In this document: one piece after another, positions 1-7,990 of the stretch
Numbering within the stretch: the first letter of the stretch is position 1
Layout of the letters: each line of letters opens with the position of its first letter
Origin: Bhargavaea massiliensis
GTDB taxonomy: Bacteria; Bacillota; Bacilli; Bacillales_A; Planococcaceae
Length of the DNA stretch: 64,000 nucleotides
Direction: 5' to 3'
NCBI RefSeq assembly: GCF_018390575.1
Contig: NZ_JAHBCJ010000001.1
Span: forward strand, 434,001 to 498,000
Position numbers and translations under genes: made by a program
The notes under the pieces: model-generated
What the model was told of the DNA's origin: nothing
Databases searched by the model: none
Seen by the model: the letters and a program-made list of their open reading frames with translations, nothing else

Positions 1-1784
1 TTCTGGAGGCGGGCCGGTCCCTGCCAGTCCTTTGCGAAGGCGAGCGTCGACCACCCCTCGATCGGCCGGCATTTTTCCTGTCCGACGTAGTGCGCCCAGC
101 CTCCGCCGTTCACGCCTTGGGAAGCAGTGAGGATCACGAGGTTCAGGATCGAGCGGTAAATTGTGTCGGAGTTGAACCAGTGGTTGATTCCGGCGCCCAT
201 GATGATCATCGAGCGGCCGCCCGTATCCAGAGCGTTTTGCGCGAACTCGCGGGCGATCTGCGTCACGACCGAGGCCTTGACGCCGGTGATGCGCTCCTGC
301 CAGGCCGGCGTATAGTGCGACTCCGCGTCATCATAGCCTTTCGCGTCATACGGATTGTCCGTCCGGCTCACGCCATATTGGCTCATCATGAGGTCGTAGA
401 CGGTTGCTGCGTACTGCTCCGTACCATCCGCAAGGCGGACTTTCCGGGCCGGGATAACACGGCGGAACGTGCCGTCACCGGAGTCATCAAAGAACGGGAA
501 CTCGATCTCCTTCCATTCTTCGCCGTGACCCTCTACGGTAAGTGCCGGCTCGATGCGCGTTCCGTCCTCCTTGTCGAGGATGAGATTCCACTTTCCGTCC
601 TTTTCCCAGCGCTGGCCCATCGTCCCGTTCGGCACGACGAATTCCCCAGCCGCTTCGTCGAAGATCACCGGCTTCCACTCCGCGTTTTTCGTTTCGCTCC
701 CGAAATCGCTTGCGCGAAGGAAGCGCCCGGCTTTCAGGGCATCTTCGTGCGGGTCGAGCAAAATCATGAACGGCATGTCCGTGTACTGCTTCGCATAGTC
801 GATGAACATCTTTTCTTTCCGCTCCTGGTAGAACTCACTCAGGATCACATGTGTCATCGCCTGCGCGAGCGCGGCATCGGTGCCCGGGTGCGGCGCGAGC
901 CAGTTGTCCGCGAACTTCACGTTGGCGGCAAGGTCAGGAGCGACCGAGACGACCTTCGTCCCCTTGTAGCGCACCTCCGTCATGAAGTGCGCATCCGGTG
1001 TACGCGTGAGCGGCACGTTCGAGCCCCACATCATGAGGTAGCCCGCGTTGTACCAGTCGGATGACTCCGGCACATCCGTCTGCTCGCCCCAGATCTGCGG
1101 CGAGGAAGGCGGAAGGTCCGCATACCAGTCGTAGAACGACAGCATCTCTCCGCCGAGAAGCGAGATGAACCGCGCGCCGGAAGCGTAGGAGATCATCGAC
1201 ATGGCCGGAATCGGGGTAAAGCCGGCGATCCGGTCCGGTCCGTATTTGCGGATCGTGTAGATGAGCTGCGCGGAAATCAGCTGAAGCGCATCATCCCAGG
1301 CGACACGGATGAGACCGCCCTTGCCCCGGACCCGCTTATAACTCATCGCCTTTTCCGGATTCTCGACGATGCTCGCCCACGCATCAATCGGGTGACCGTT
1401 GTTTTCAGCGAGCGCTTCGCGCCACAGCCTCCACAGCCGTCCGCGCATGTACGGGTACTTCACCCGGTGCGGGCTGTACTCATACCACGAAAATGTGGCC
1501 CCGCGCGGACAGCCGCGCGGCTCGAACTCCGGCATGTCCGGCCCGCAGGACGGATAGTCGATCTGCTGGTTTTCCCAGGTGATGACGCCGTTTTTGACGA
1601 ACACCTTCCAGCTGCAGGAGCCCGTGCAGTTGACGCCATGCGTAGTCCTGACAACCTTGTCATGGGACCAGCGCTGACGGTACATGTTCTCCCAGTCCCG
1701 GCTTTTCTCCTCAAGGACCGACCAGTTCCCCGAGTAGCTCTCTACCGGCTTGAAGAAGTTCAGGCCATATCTTCTCTTTTTCAT
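1..1784 (-). CDS. narG: Respiratory nitrate reductase alpha subunit NarG, 3' part outside window
   Basis: This is the catalytic molybdenum subunit that reduces nitrate to nitrite at the inner face of the membrane with quinol-derived electrons. About 594 codons are visible and the frame is still open at base 1; the whole family protein is about 1,220 residues. The N-terminus carries the His/Cys set for the FS0 [4Fe-4S] cluster at H49, C53, C57 and C92, the same spacing as in E. coli NarG, followed by motifs of the bis-MGD oxidoreductase fold. I place the ATG at 1784 because the frame from there reads MKKRRYGLNFF and an AAGGAG sits 11 bases upstream; a shorter ATG frame just upstream is a shadow. 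The upstream region holds GGG/CCC palindromes and a repeat array, and the divergent-side neighbours make the molybdate transporter that supplies its cofactor. Confidence 0.95.
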   Translation of the reverse strand, partial: MKKRRYGLNFFKPVESYSGNWSVLEEKSRDWENMYRQRWSHDKVVRTTHGVNCTGSCSWKVFVKNGVITWENQQIDYPSCGPDMPEFEPRGCPRGATFSWYEYSPHRVKYPYMRGRLWRLWREALAENNGHPIDAWASIVENPEKAMSYKRVRGKGGLIRVAWDDALQLISAQLIYTIRKYGPDRIAGFTPIPAMSMISYASGARFISLLGGEMLSFYDWYADLPPSSPQIWGEQTDVPESSDWYNAGYLMMWGSNVPLTRTPDAHFMTEVRYKGTKVVSVAPDLAANVKFADNWLAPHPGTDAALAQAMTHVILSEFYQERKEKMFIDYAKQYTDMPFMILLDPHEDALKAGRFLRASDFGSETKNAEWKPVIFDEAAGEFVVPNGTMGQRWEKDGKWNLILDKEDGTRIEPALTVEGHGEEWKEIEFPFFDDSGDGTFRRVIPARKVRLADGTEQYAATVYDLMMSQYGVSRTDNPYDAKGYDDAESHYTPAWQERITGVKASVVTQIAREFAQNALDTGGRSMIIMGAGINHWFNSDTIYRSILNLVILTASQGVNGGGWAHYVGQEKCRPIEGWSTLAFAKDWQGPARLQ

Positions 1785-1819
1785 TCATCCGACACTCCTT
1801 TGTGGACAGGGCAATTGGA

Positions 1820-1843
1820 CAGAATGCTAGTGGTACTATTCTG
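1820..1843. promoter_or_regulatory. Inverted repeat upstream of narG
   Basis: CAGAAT and ATTCTG arms separated by 12 bases lie about 36-60 bases before the narG start. The position suits an operator or a promoter-overlapping site, but I do not recognise the regulator and no clean -35/-10 pair stands out. Confidence 0.3.
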
Positions 1844-1874
1844 ATAGTTCCATTATGGAGGTTTATGCCAACTC

Positions 1875-1913
1875 TTCCCATTAGGGAAAGACCTATCGGG
1901 CGGCGGGAATTCC
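1875..1913. promoter_or_regulatory. GC-rich palindromes upstream of narG (NreC-like)
   Basis: TTCCCATTAGGGAA (1875-1888) and GGGAATTCCC (1904-1913) lie about 90-130 bases before narG. The second is a perfect 10-bp palindrome repeated twice more in the mod genes. Staphylococcal NreC, the response regulator of nitrate respiration, is known to bind a GC-rich palindrome near narG, so this is a plausible activator site; the assignment to NreC is inference. Confidence 0.4.
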
Positions 1914-1980
1914 CTTTATCGGACGGTGAAAAACGGGATTGTGGCAGATTCGCCAGGAAGATACCGGGGGACCGGACGGT

Positions 1981-2200
1981 CTTGTGGCAAGTTGGCTGCC
2001 CTTGTGGCAAGTTGGCAGTCCATGCGGCAACTTCGCAACCCATGTGGCAAGTTCGGAGTCCATGCGGCAACTTCGTAACCCATGTAGCAAGTTCGGAGTC
2101 CATGTGGCAACTTTGTAACCCATGTAGCAAGTTCGCAACCCTTGTGGCAAGTTACAAGCCCATGCAGCAAATCCGAACCCCTTGCGGCAAACGGGAAAGT
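1981..2200. repeat. Tandem array of eleven 20-bp units
   Basis: Eleven consecutive units of exactly 20 bases start at 1981, 2001, 2021 and so on. A typical unit is CATGTGGCAAGTTCGGAGTC. The first ten positions are well kept; the second half alternates between GTTCGGAGTC and CTTCGNAACC in units 3-7, giving a 40-bp higher-order repeat. The last two units decay. The pitch is not a multiple of three, so frames through the array change every unit and it is unlikely to code for protein. It lies between the narG promoter and the modC terminator. The function is unknown. Confidence 0.9.
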
Positions 2201-2237
2201 CGGATGCCGCCTCAATTTACGGGTTCCAGAAACAAAA

Positions 2238-2263
2238 AAGCCTCCCTTATCAAAGGGAAGCTT
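2238..2263 (-). terminator. Terminator of the mod operon
   Basis: An AAGCTTCCC/GGGAGGCTT stem followed by a T-run on the minus strand overlaps the last codons of modC; the TGA stop is in the loop. Confidence 0.75.
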
Positions 2264-2909
2264 CACGTATCGGGAGTTCGGCCATCCGGCCTTTCTCGAT
2301 CCGGACGATGCGGTCAGCGGTGCGGCGGGCTTCGTCCATGCTGTGGGTGACCATGAGAACCGGAATCTGCCAGTCCCGATGGATGCGCATCAGTTCGTTC
2401 CGGCAGCGCAGCCGGGTTTCGTCGTCGAGAGCGGAGAACGGCTCATCCAGCAGCAGCAGTTCCGGTTTCATCGCGAGCGCACGCGCCAGTGCCGTTCGCT
2501 GCTTTTCGCCGCCGGAGATTTCATGCGGATACTTGTCCATGAGCGGACGGATGCCGAGCAGCTCGGTCAGTTCTCGGACATGGGGCGGTTCAGGCCGCCC
2601 CGGCAGTCCGAACAGGATGTTCTCAGACACGGTCATATGGGGAAACAGCGCATAGTCCTGGAACAGATAGCCGACGCGGCGGTCCTGGATGCGGAGCGGT
2701 TTCCCCCCTTCTTCCGCAAACACACGGCCGCCAAGCTCGATCCGGCCCATATCCGGCGAGACCGTTCCCGCCAGGCAGTTCAGGAAAGTCGTTTTGCCCG
2801 AGCCGGACGGGCCGACGATGGCGACAATTTCCCTGTCCATCTTAAATTCGGCCTGCAGATCAAACTGCGGCAGCCGTTTGGTGAATTCCGCTTTCAGCAC
2901 AGCGATCAC
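2250..2909 (-). CDS. modC: Molybdate ABC transporter ATP-binding protein (short ModC)
   Basis: This ATPase should power molybdate import together with ModB. The Walker A motif GPSGSGKT is at residues 33-40, the signature SGGEKQR at 131-137 and Walker B LLLLDEP at about 150-156. The protein has only 219 residues and stops right after the nucleotide-binding domain, so it lacks the C-terminal Mop/TOBE molybdate-binding domain of E. coli-type ModC (about 350 residues). Its start overlaps the modB stop by four bases (ATGA), which indicates translational coupling. Specificity for molybdate rather than another oxyanion is taken from the ModA and ModB neighbours. Confidence 0.88.
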   Translation of the reverse strand: MIAVLKAEFTKRLPQFDLQAEFKMDREIVAIVGPSGSGKTTFLNCLAGTVSPDMGRIELGGRVFAEEGGKPLRIQDRRVGYLFQDYALFPHMTVSENILFGLPGRPEPPHVRELTELLGIRPLMDKYPHEISGGEKQRTALARALAMKPELLLLDEPFSALDDETRLRCRNELMRIHRDWQIPVLMVTHSMDEARRTADRIVRIEKGRMAELPIREASL

Positions 2910-3589
2910 TCCCTTCCCCGTCTTCTGGATGTCTTTCTGCGCCAGCCGTTCAGCCAGGTGATGGCGGCAAGTCCGAGCAGCGTGATAAGGACGACCCAGA
3001 ACATCGCCTCGCCGGTTCGTCCCGCCTCATAGGAAAAGTAGATGGCAAGCGGAACGGTGACGGTCTCGCCCGGGATGAACCCGGCGATCATAAGCGTCGC
3101 GCCGAATTCCCCCAGGCCGCGGGCAAGTGCCAGGACGAGGCCTGCCAAAATACCCGGCCAGGCAAGCGGGAAGGTGACTTTCCGGAAAATCCGCCATTCG
3201 CTGACGCCCATCGTGCGGGCGACATTTTCCCATCTCGGGTCGACCTTCTCGAACGCCGCCTGCACACTCTGGTACATGAGGGGAAGCGACACGACGAACG
3301 AAGCGATCACCGCACCGGCCCAGGTAAAGACGACCCGGATGCCGAACCAGTCCTCAAGCAGTCGGCCGATGGGCCCGTTTACACCGAACAGCATGATCAG
3401 ACCGAATCCGACGACCGTCGGAGGCAATACGAGCGGCAGCAAAATCAGCGCTTCGGCTGCGCTCTTGCCCGGGAATTCCCTGCGTCCCATGAACCGTGCG
3501 AGGGCAATTCCCGTGACCGCCGCGAGCACTGTTGACAGCAGGGCGACGCGGAGCGAAAGCGCGAGCGGCGAAAGGTCAGGGACCGTCAC
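2906..3589 (-). CDS. modB: Molybdate ABC transporter permease ModB
   Basis: A 227-residue integral membrane permease with about five hydrophobic segments. The cytoplasmic EAA loop, which docks on the ATPase, is visible around residues 145-170 (SEWRIFRKVTFPLAWPG). Its length and sequence fit the ModB family. It overlaps modC downstream and modA upstream by four bases each, so modABC is one tight operon. A GGGAATTCCC palindrome lies inside the coding sequence at 3471-3480. Confidence 0.92.
   Translation of the reverse strand: MTVPDLSPLALSLRVALLSTVLAAVTGIALARFMGRREFPGKSAAEALILLPLVLPPTVVGFGLIMLFGVNGPIGRLLEDWFGIRVVFTWAGAVIASFVVSLPLMYQSVQAAFEKVDPRWENVARTMGVSEWRIFRKVTFPLAWPGILAGLVLALARGLGEFGATLMIAGFIPGETVTVPLAIYFSYEAGRTGEAMFWVVLITLLGLAAITWLNGWRRKTSRRRGRE
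3471..3480. promoter_or_regulatory. GGGAATTCCC palindrome inside modB
   Basis: An exact copy of the 10-bp palindrome found upstream of narG and modA. Being inside modB it may be coincidental coding sequence or an auxiliary operator. Confidence 0.25.
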
Positions 3590-4350
3590 TTGCCGTCCTC
3601 CGGCAACGCAAAACCGTAGTCCCGGATGACCTGATGCCCTTTGTCCCCTGTAAGCAGTTCAAGGAAAGCTTCCGCGGCAGCCGGGTTTTCCGCCTGTTCT
3701 GCAATCCCCGCCGGATAAATGATCGGGGTGCCGCCGGCCGGAAGCTCACCCACAACCTCGACGTCTTCCGAAATAGCAGCATCTGACTGATAGATAACAC
3801 CGAGATCCGCATTGCCGCTTTCCGCATACGTCAGCACCTGCCGGGCATCCTTGCCGTAGACGAGATGCCCGTCCAGGCCGTCCCACAGTCCTGCTGCAGC
3901 AAGGGATTCCTTCGTATAAATTCCAAGCGGCACGCTGTCCGGCTGGCCGACGGCAATATTGCCTTCAGGACTCCCCAGAAGGTCCGTGACCTCACCATCA
4001 ACAGTGTGTGCCGAAACGAGGACGAGCCGGTTCTCCGCGAACGGGACGACGGTATCAGTATCTATGTATCCCCCTTCAACCGCCTTTTCCATGTCCGCAT
4101 GGCTGGCCGACAAAAACAGGTCAAACGGTGCACCCTGTTCGATTTGCGCGCGAAGTTTCGTAGAGGAGCCGTAGTTGATGACGAGCTCGGTGTCAGGATG
4201 CGACTCCCTGAACGCCGGCTCCAATTCCCCGATGGCATCCATCAGGCTGGCGGCAGCCGAAATGCGGAGCGTCTCTTCCTCTTTCGCACCCGATGCGCTG
4301 CAGCCGGCGAGGAGCATTGCGGCCGCGGCAAGCGCGATGATCATTTTCAT
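3586..4350 (-). CDS. modA: Molybdate-binding lipoprotein ModA
   Basis: The extracellular solute-binding protein of the molybdate transporter. The start at 4350 gives a classic lipoprotein signal peptide (MKMIIALAAAAM, lipobox LLAGC with Cys17) preceded by a GGGGGG ribosome site; a longer frame beginning at 4464 would bury the signal peptide and is rejected. The mature part follows the ModA pattern: SAAASLMDAIGEL near the N-terminus, INYGSSTKL, and the late ADLGVIYQSDA segment. It is the first gene of modABC. The promoter region between it and the divergent hemerythrin gene carries two GGGNNNNCCC sites. Confidence 0.93.
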   Translation of the reverse strand: MKMIIALAAAAMLLAGCSASGAKEEETLRISAAASLMDAIGELEPAFRESHPDTELVINYGSSTKLRAQIEQGAPFDLFLSASHADMEKAVEGGYIDTDTVVPFAENRLVLVSAHTVDGEVTDLLGSPEGNIAVGQPDSVPLGIYTKESLAAAGLWDGLDGHLVYGKDARQVLTYAESGNADLGVIYQSDAAISEDVEVVGELPAGGTPIIYPAGIAEQAENPAAAEAFLELLTGDKGHQVIRDYGFALPEDGK

Positions 4351-4407
4351 GCCCGTCCCCCCTTTTCTTAAAAAGTAGTCGAGCCCGCCCTGCTTGTCAA
4401 ACCCACT

Positions 4408-4459
4408 CAGGGAATTCCCTGTATCCTTGCAGGACCTTCCCCGTCTTCCGGGATTTCCC
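4408..4459. promoter_or_regulatory. Two GGGNNNNCCC operators between modA and the hemerythrin gene
   Basis: CAGGGAATTCCCTG (4408-4421) is a perfect 14-bp palindrome, and GGGATTTCCC (4450-4459) is a near copy 40 bases away. Both lie in the divergent promoter region. They match the palindrome upstream of narG, which suggests one regulator for nitrate reductase, molybdate uptake and perhaps the hemerythrin gene. Confidence 0.5.
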
Positions 4460-4471
4460 TGCACCCTGTGC

Positions 4472-4477
4472 TATACT
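4472..4477 (+). promoter_or_regulatory. -10 element for the hemerythrin gene
   Basis: TATACT sits 30 bases before the start codon. No good -35 box is present at the right distance; the GGGATTTCCC site occupies that place, consistent with activator dependence. Confidence 0.45.
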
Positions 4478-4506
4478 GATAGAAAAATCTGAAAGGATGG
4501 ACTATC

Positions 4507-4932
4507 ATGCCGGGACCCGCATTAAAGCAACTCCACGCTCACCACGCAATCCACCAGGGTGCGCTAACAGGCGCCATCCAGAAAACCGATGAAGTCAAGC
4601 GTCTCCTGAAAGCCGGGGAGGATGAGGTAGCGAAGATGGCGGCTGACCACCTTCTCGATTATTGGGAAACCCGAATTATCGCCCATGCTGATGCCGAGGA
4701 AGACGGTTTCTACCAGGAAATGGTCGGTTTGCATCCGGAACTGGAGCGCGCCGTCGTCCAGCTGACACGCGATCACGACCTGCTGAGAACCATCGTAAAG
4801 GACATCAGGAAGATGCTCTCGGAACAGGGTCTGACCCGGGATGTCATTCAGCAGTTCGAGGCGCTGATCGTGGTCAATGACATCCATAGCCGTGATGAAG
4901 AACGCATGCTGCTGGATGAGCCGAACCGATGA
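4507..4932 (+). CDS. Hemerythrin (HHE) domain protein
   Basis: A 141-residue all-helical protein with the spaced His/Glu pattern of the hemerythrin-like cation-binding domain ([36 protein letters not shown]). Such proteins hold a di-iron centre and sense or buffer oxygen, NO or iron; the substrate here is not known. The start ATG follows AAAGGATGG. Its stop overlaps the start of the SEC-C gene (ATGA), so the two are co-translated. Placement opposite modABC and near narG suggests a role connected with nitrate or NO metabolism, which is inference. Confidence 0.8.
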   Translation: MPGPALKQLHAHHAIHQGALTGAIQKTDEVKRLLKAGEDEVAKMAADHLLDYWETRIIAHADAEEDGFYQEMVGLHPELERAVVQLTRDHDLLRTIVKDIRKMLSEQGLTRDVIQQFEALIVVNDIHSRDEERMLLDEPNR

Positions 4933-6770
4933 AAGCACAGGAGCGGACGGCTGTCATCGGGCGCAATGACCCGTGCCCCTGCGGCAGCGGAAAGAAATAC
5001 AAAAAGTGCTGCGGTGCCGAAAAGGACCGCGAACGGCTGGAGCGGGAAATCGACCAAGCCATCGGACGCGTCCTCGAAGGCTTCTTCTCCTCCCATCCGA
5101 CCCCATCCGAACTGCAAGACCTGACCTCCATGAGGCGTGAGGAAGGCGAAGTGCTCGCTTCCCTCCACGGAGAAGAAGAGGCCGGCATGATCATCGGCGA
5201 TCTGTATTTTTTCCAGAAACGGGCCGATATCTGGAACGACTATGTCCGGGCGGCTGCCGAAAAAGAAAGCCGCCGGAAAGTCCGGTCGGTCCTGGAAAAC
5301 TTCCTGGATCCCTTGCTCCTCACCCTCCGCGTAACGGAATCGGACATGCGCACTGTCCGTACTGAGGATGTACTGTCCGGTGACAGCTTCCATCTCGCCG
5401 CCGGTCCGTCCGTCCGTGCCCGCGCAGGCGATGTGCTGATCGGATTTTTCGTAAGGGACTCGAGAGCCGAGGGGCGTCTTTTTCCGCTCAACAGTCTCGT
5501 CACCGCAGAAGGTGCGGAAGAGGAGACGGTCGGAAAGCTGCGGCAGGCCGCTTCGGGGCAGAATGCACAGACATTTTTCCGGGCGCACCCCCTTGCCGCC
5601 TACAGACTGTTCGGCCATGTCATTGAAGAATCCGCGCTCCCGGAAAGCATCTCGGGGGCCGCGGAGGCGCTTGAGCGCTTTATGATTGAGAAAGACCTTA
5701 AAAATGACCGTATCATTGAAGGGTTTTTCCATTTCCTCGGCAGCAAGGGAGACGTCCCGGAAGGCGCCATCGCAGGGGCGGTATGGCACGCGATCCGCTC
5801 CGGTGCATTCGTACTCAACTGGTCGCTGGCCGAGACAGCCGGCCATTTCGGGGCGGATCCGGACACCGCCCGGCAATTCGCGCAGGAATTTGGCCATTTC
5901 ATGGACGAGGCGGCGGCCCATGATGACGGTCAGAGCCCCGAATACGCACTTGGAGCCGGTACCGACCCGATGCCGGCAGAGTTCAGGAACTGGCAGATGT
6001 TCATGCACCTGAAATACGCGGAAGTTGCAGATGAAAAAGCGCTTCGGCGACTCATGGAAGCCTATGAAGACCAGCCATACTTGCCGCGTTCCGCCAGTGA
6101 GGAAGCGCAGATCCGGGCCTATGAGGCCTATCTCGCAAAAGATCCGGAGCTGCGTCGGGAAAAGGCACGGGAAGCCCTGCGGCTTGACCCGGAAAATGCC
6201 GATGCTCTCATGTTCCGGGCAGAGGAAACGGAAGATCCGGAAGAGCAGCTTGCCCTTCTGCACCGCGCTTCCGCTTCCGCTGAACAGCAGTTTGAGCCCG
6301 ACATTGATATCGCATGGGGATATGTGCCGAACCGGCAGTACCTGCGCGTGCGATTCCGGATCGCCATCCTCTTGTGGGAAACCGGGCGGACGGAGGAAGC
6401 ATTTGATGTACTCTATGCTCTCCTTCAGCTGAATCCCGGTGACCACCAGGGGGCGCGCTATGTAGCGCTGTCGGCTCTGATTTCCCTCGGTCGGATGGAC
6501 GAAGCGGAAAGCCTGATCGCCCATTATGAGGATCCCGACGCAGACAATGCCTTCTTTGCCTGGTTCCGTTGGGCAATCGAACGGAAAAAGAACCTGCTTT
6601 CCCCGGCCGCGGAAGGCGCATTCCGGATCGCCGAAGAGCAGAATCCTTACACGGTGAAGTATGTGCGTAACCGGCCAAACGGCGACCCGTATCCGAAAAA
6701 CGCGGCGATCACGCCCCGTTCCCCGGAAGAGGCCCGCCTTATTTGGACGCTGCTTGAAAAAACTCTTTAA
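4929..6770 (+). CDS. SEC-C motif protein with helical/TPR-like C-terminus
   Basis: A 613-residue protein whose first 30 residues hold a complete SEC-C zinc motif (C16, C18, C27, C28; core [14 protein letters not shown]). In SecA and many other proteins this motif is at the C-terminus, so an N-terminal copy is less usual. The remainder is acidic and mostly helical. Residues about 400-600 contain TPR-like stretches ([39 protein letters not shown]). No catalytic motif was recognised. The SEC-C motif often mediates contact with ribosomes or other proteins. It is co-translated with the hemerythrin gene. Function unknown. Confidence 0.75.
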   Translation: MKAQERTAVIGRNDPCPCGSGKKYKKCCGAEKDRERLEREIDQAIGRVLEGFFSSHPTPSELQDLTSMRREEGEVLASLHGEEEAGMIIGDLYFFQKRADIWNDYVRAAAEKESRRKVRSVLENFLDPLLLTLRVTESDMRTVRTEDVLSGDSFHLAAGPSVRARAGDVLIGFFVRDSRAEGRLFPLNSLVTAEGAEEETVGKLRQAASGQNAQTFFRAHPLAAYRLFGHVIEESALPESISGAAEALERFMIEKDLKNDRIIEGFFHFLGSKGDVPEGAIAGAVWHAIRSGAFVLNWSLAETAGHFGADPDTARQFAQEFGHFMDEAAAHDDGQSPEYALGAGTDPMPAEFRNWQMFMHLKYAEVADEKALRRLMEAYEDQPYLPRSASEEAQIRAYEAYLAKDPELRREKAREALRLDPENADALMFRAEETEDPEEQLALLHRASASAEQQFEPDIDIAWGYVPNRQYLRVRFRIAILLWETGRTEEAFDVLYALLQLNPGDHQGARYVALSALISLGRMDEAESLIAHYEDPDADNAFFAWFRWAIERKKNLLSPAAEGAFRIAEEQNPYTVKYVRNRPNGDPYPKNAAITPRSPEEARLIWTLLEKTL

Positions 6771-6773
6771 AAA

Positions 6774-6816
6774 AACGACTCACGCAATGCCTGCCAATGC
6801 GCTGTGTGAGTCGTTT
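6774..6816. terminator. Terminator after the SEC-C gene
   Basis: AACGACTCACGCA pairs with TGTGTGAGTCGTT, flanked by an A-run before and TTTTCTT after, so it may work in both directions with the convergent DUF4003 gene. Confidence 0.8.
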
Positions 6817-6837
6817 TCTTATTTGTCCTTGAGGTAA

Positions 6838-7827
6838 TCAGGAGCCGCCGTCTCCCCCGCCTCCGGCCGAAGCCGCAGCAGCGGCCGCCGCGGCACCGCT
6901 CGATGCCATGATTGCCTGCTGGGCGCGGAGCACCTGCTCCACGGATGCGGCGATTCCGATGTGGGCCGCCTGCTCTCCTGTCGTCATTTCCATAAGTACA
7001 GACTGGATGGCCGCGGACAGCGCCATTTCTTTGTACCAGCGGAACAGCTTCATCTCCGAGAGGACCTTTGCCGTCTCCACAATGCGCTCTACCTGGGATT
7101 GTTCCACGTGGAACACTGTGAGAAGCCCGATTGCGGGGTAGTGAAGCGGCTTGACCTTCAGCCCTTCCGCCTTCAGCCGGTCGCGGATCTCGGAAGCCTT
7201 TGCCGACCTGCTCTCTTCATAAGAGGCATTGCCGTAGGTGATTGTCTGGGACATCCACTGCAGCTCGTTACCGAACCGGAAACCGCGCATCTTCAGGTCC
7301 TGATAATAACGGTGCATCACGTCCGCCAGCTCTGACGGACTGGCTGCCTGGCTGCCGAGCAGCACGGCAAATGTGTAGTCATCGTCAGATGTCAGGAAGC
7401 GGTGCCTCTGCTTCATCTCGTCATAGAGCATCTTCCCCGCAATCGCCTCACGGCGCGCCTCCCCTTCCTCATCCGAAAGCAGAGTCGCCGCCAGATAGGA
7501 ATGGATCGTGTTCCTGAAGCCAAGTGCGTGGAGAATCTCCTGTTTCTCAAACAGATCGTCCGCCATCTCCTGCGCGCCCTCTCCCGATACGTCCAGCAAT
7601 GCCGAAATCAGTGGGTGGAACTGGCCACGGACCGGAGAAAATAGGCCCGACCGCTTTTTCAGCGCATCGGCGACTTCCCGGAGCCTCCTTGCATCAAACT
7701 CCTTTTCTCCCAGCGCGTAAATCCCTGCGATTGACAGCAGCACCCTCTTATCGACCGTCCAGCTGAACAGGTTCACGAGCTTCGGATAAATCGTCTCATA
7801 GCGGTTTTTGATCATGGCTGTTTCCAT
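6838..7827 (-). CDS. DUF4003 family protein
   Basis: A 329-residue soluble, helix-rich protein matching the DUF4003 family of Bacillales (pattern around NLFSWTVDKRVLLSIAGIYAL and a later DDDYTFAVLL). No function is established for the family. I choose the ATG at 7827 because AGGGG lies at proper distance; a GTG three codons upstream abuts that site. The C-terminus is a low-complexity Ala/Gly/Ser tail (about 20 residues, poly-Ala then GGGGDGGS), which looks disordered. The gene contains a perfect parS-like palindrome at 7100-7115. It is a single gene between two convergent or tandem transcription units. Confidence 0.75.
   Translation of the reverse strand: METAMIKNRYETIYPKLVNLFSWTVDKRVLLSIAGIYALGEKEFDARRLREVADALKKRSGLFSPVRGQFHPLISALLDVSGEGAQEMADDLFEKQEILHALGFRNTIHSYLAATLLSDEEGEARREAIAGKMLYDEMKQRHRFLTSDDDYTFAVLLGSQAASPSELADVMHRYYQDLKMRGFRFGNELQWMSQTITYGNASYEESRSAKASEIRDRLKAEGLKVKPLHYPAIGLLTVFHVEQSQVERIVETAKVLSEMKLFRWYKEMALSAAIQSVLMEMTTGEQAAHIGIAASVEQVLRAQQAIMASSGAAAAAAAASAGGGGDGGS
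7100..7115. promoter_or_regulatory. parS-like ParB/Spo0J binding site
   Basis: TGTTCCACGTGGAACA is a perfect 16-bp palindrome one base away from the frequent Bacillus parS form TGTTCCACGTGAAACA. It is inside the DUF4003 coding sequence (codons for VFHVEQ), as parS sites often are. The origin-proximal gene content supports the call. Confidence 0.75.
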
Positions 7828-7990
7828 TCGGATCACCCCTCATGACTGATATACGGACCGGTGCTGCGAGAGTTTCGTTTTTTATTGGCCGAGACCCGAA
7901 AGTACACGAATCGATCCTGAAAGTACACCATCTCGCTGCCCCACGCCGAGCAAAAAGGGCACCCCGGTCACCCCGAATGCCCTTCACACC

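Noticed and set aside
1785-1980. FNR site upstream of narG
   Set aside because: No TGTGA-N6-TCACA-like sequence was seen; GGG-N4-CCC palindromes fit better.
1981-2200. CRISPR array
   Set aside because: Units are contiguous with no unique spacers and no cas genes are in the window.
1711-2350. Several overlapping open frames with repeated peptides such as GLRTCHMG across the 20-bp array
   Set aside because: They arise from the DNA repeat, occur in several frames at once, and lack ribosome sites; the 20-base pitch is not in frame.
4848-6524. A 558-codon open frame antisense to the SEC-C gene
   Set aside because: It mirrors high-GC codon use of the plus-strand gene, which has a recognisable zinc motif, ribosome coupling and terminator.
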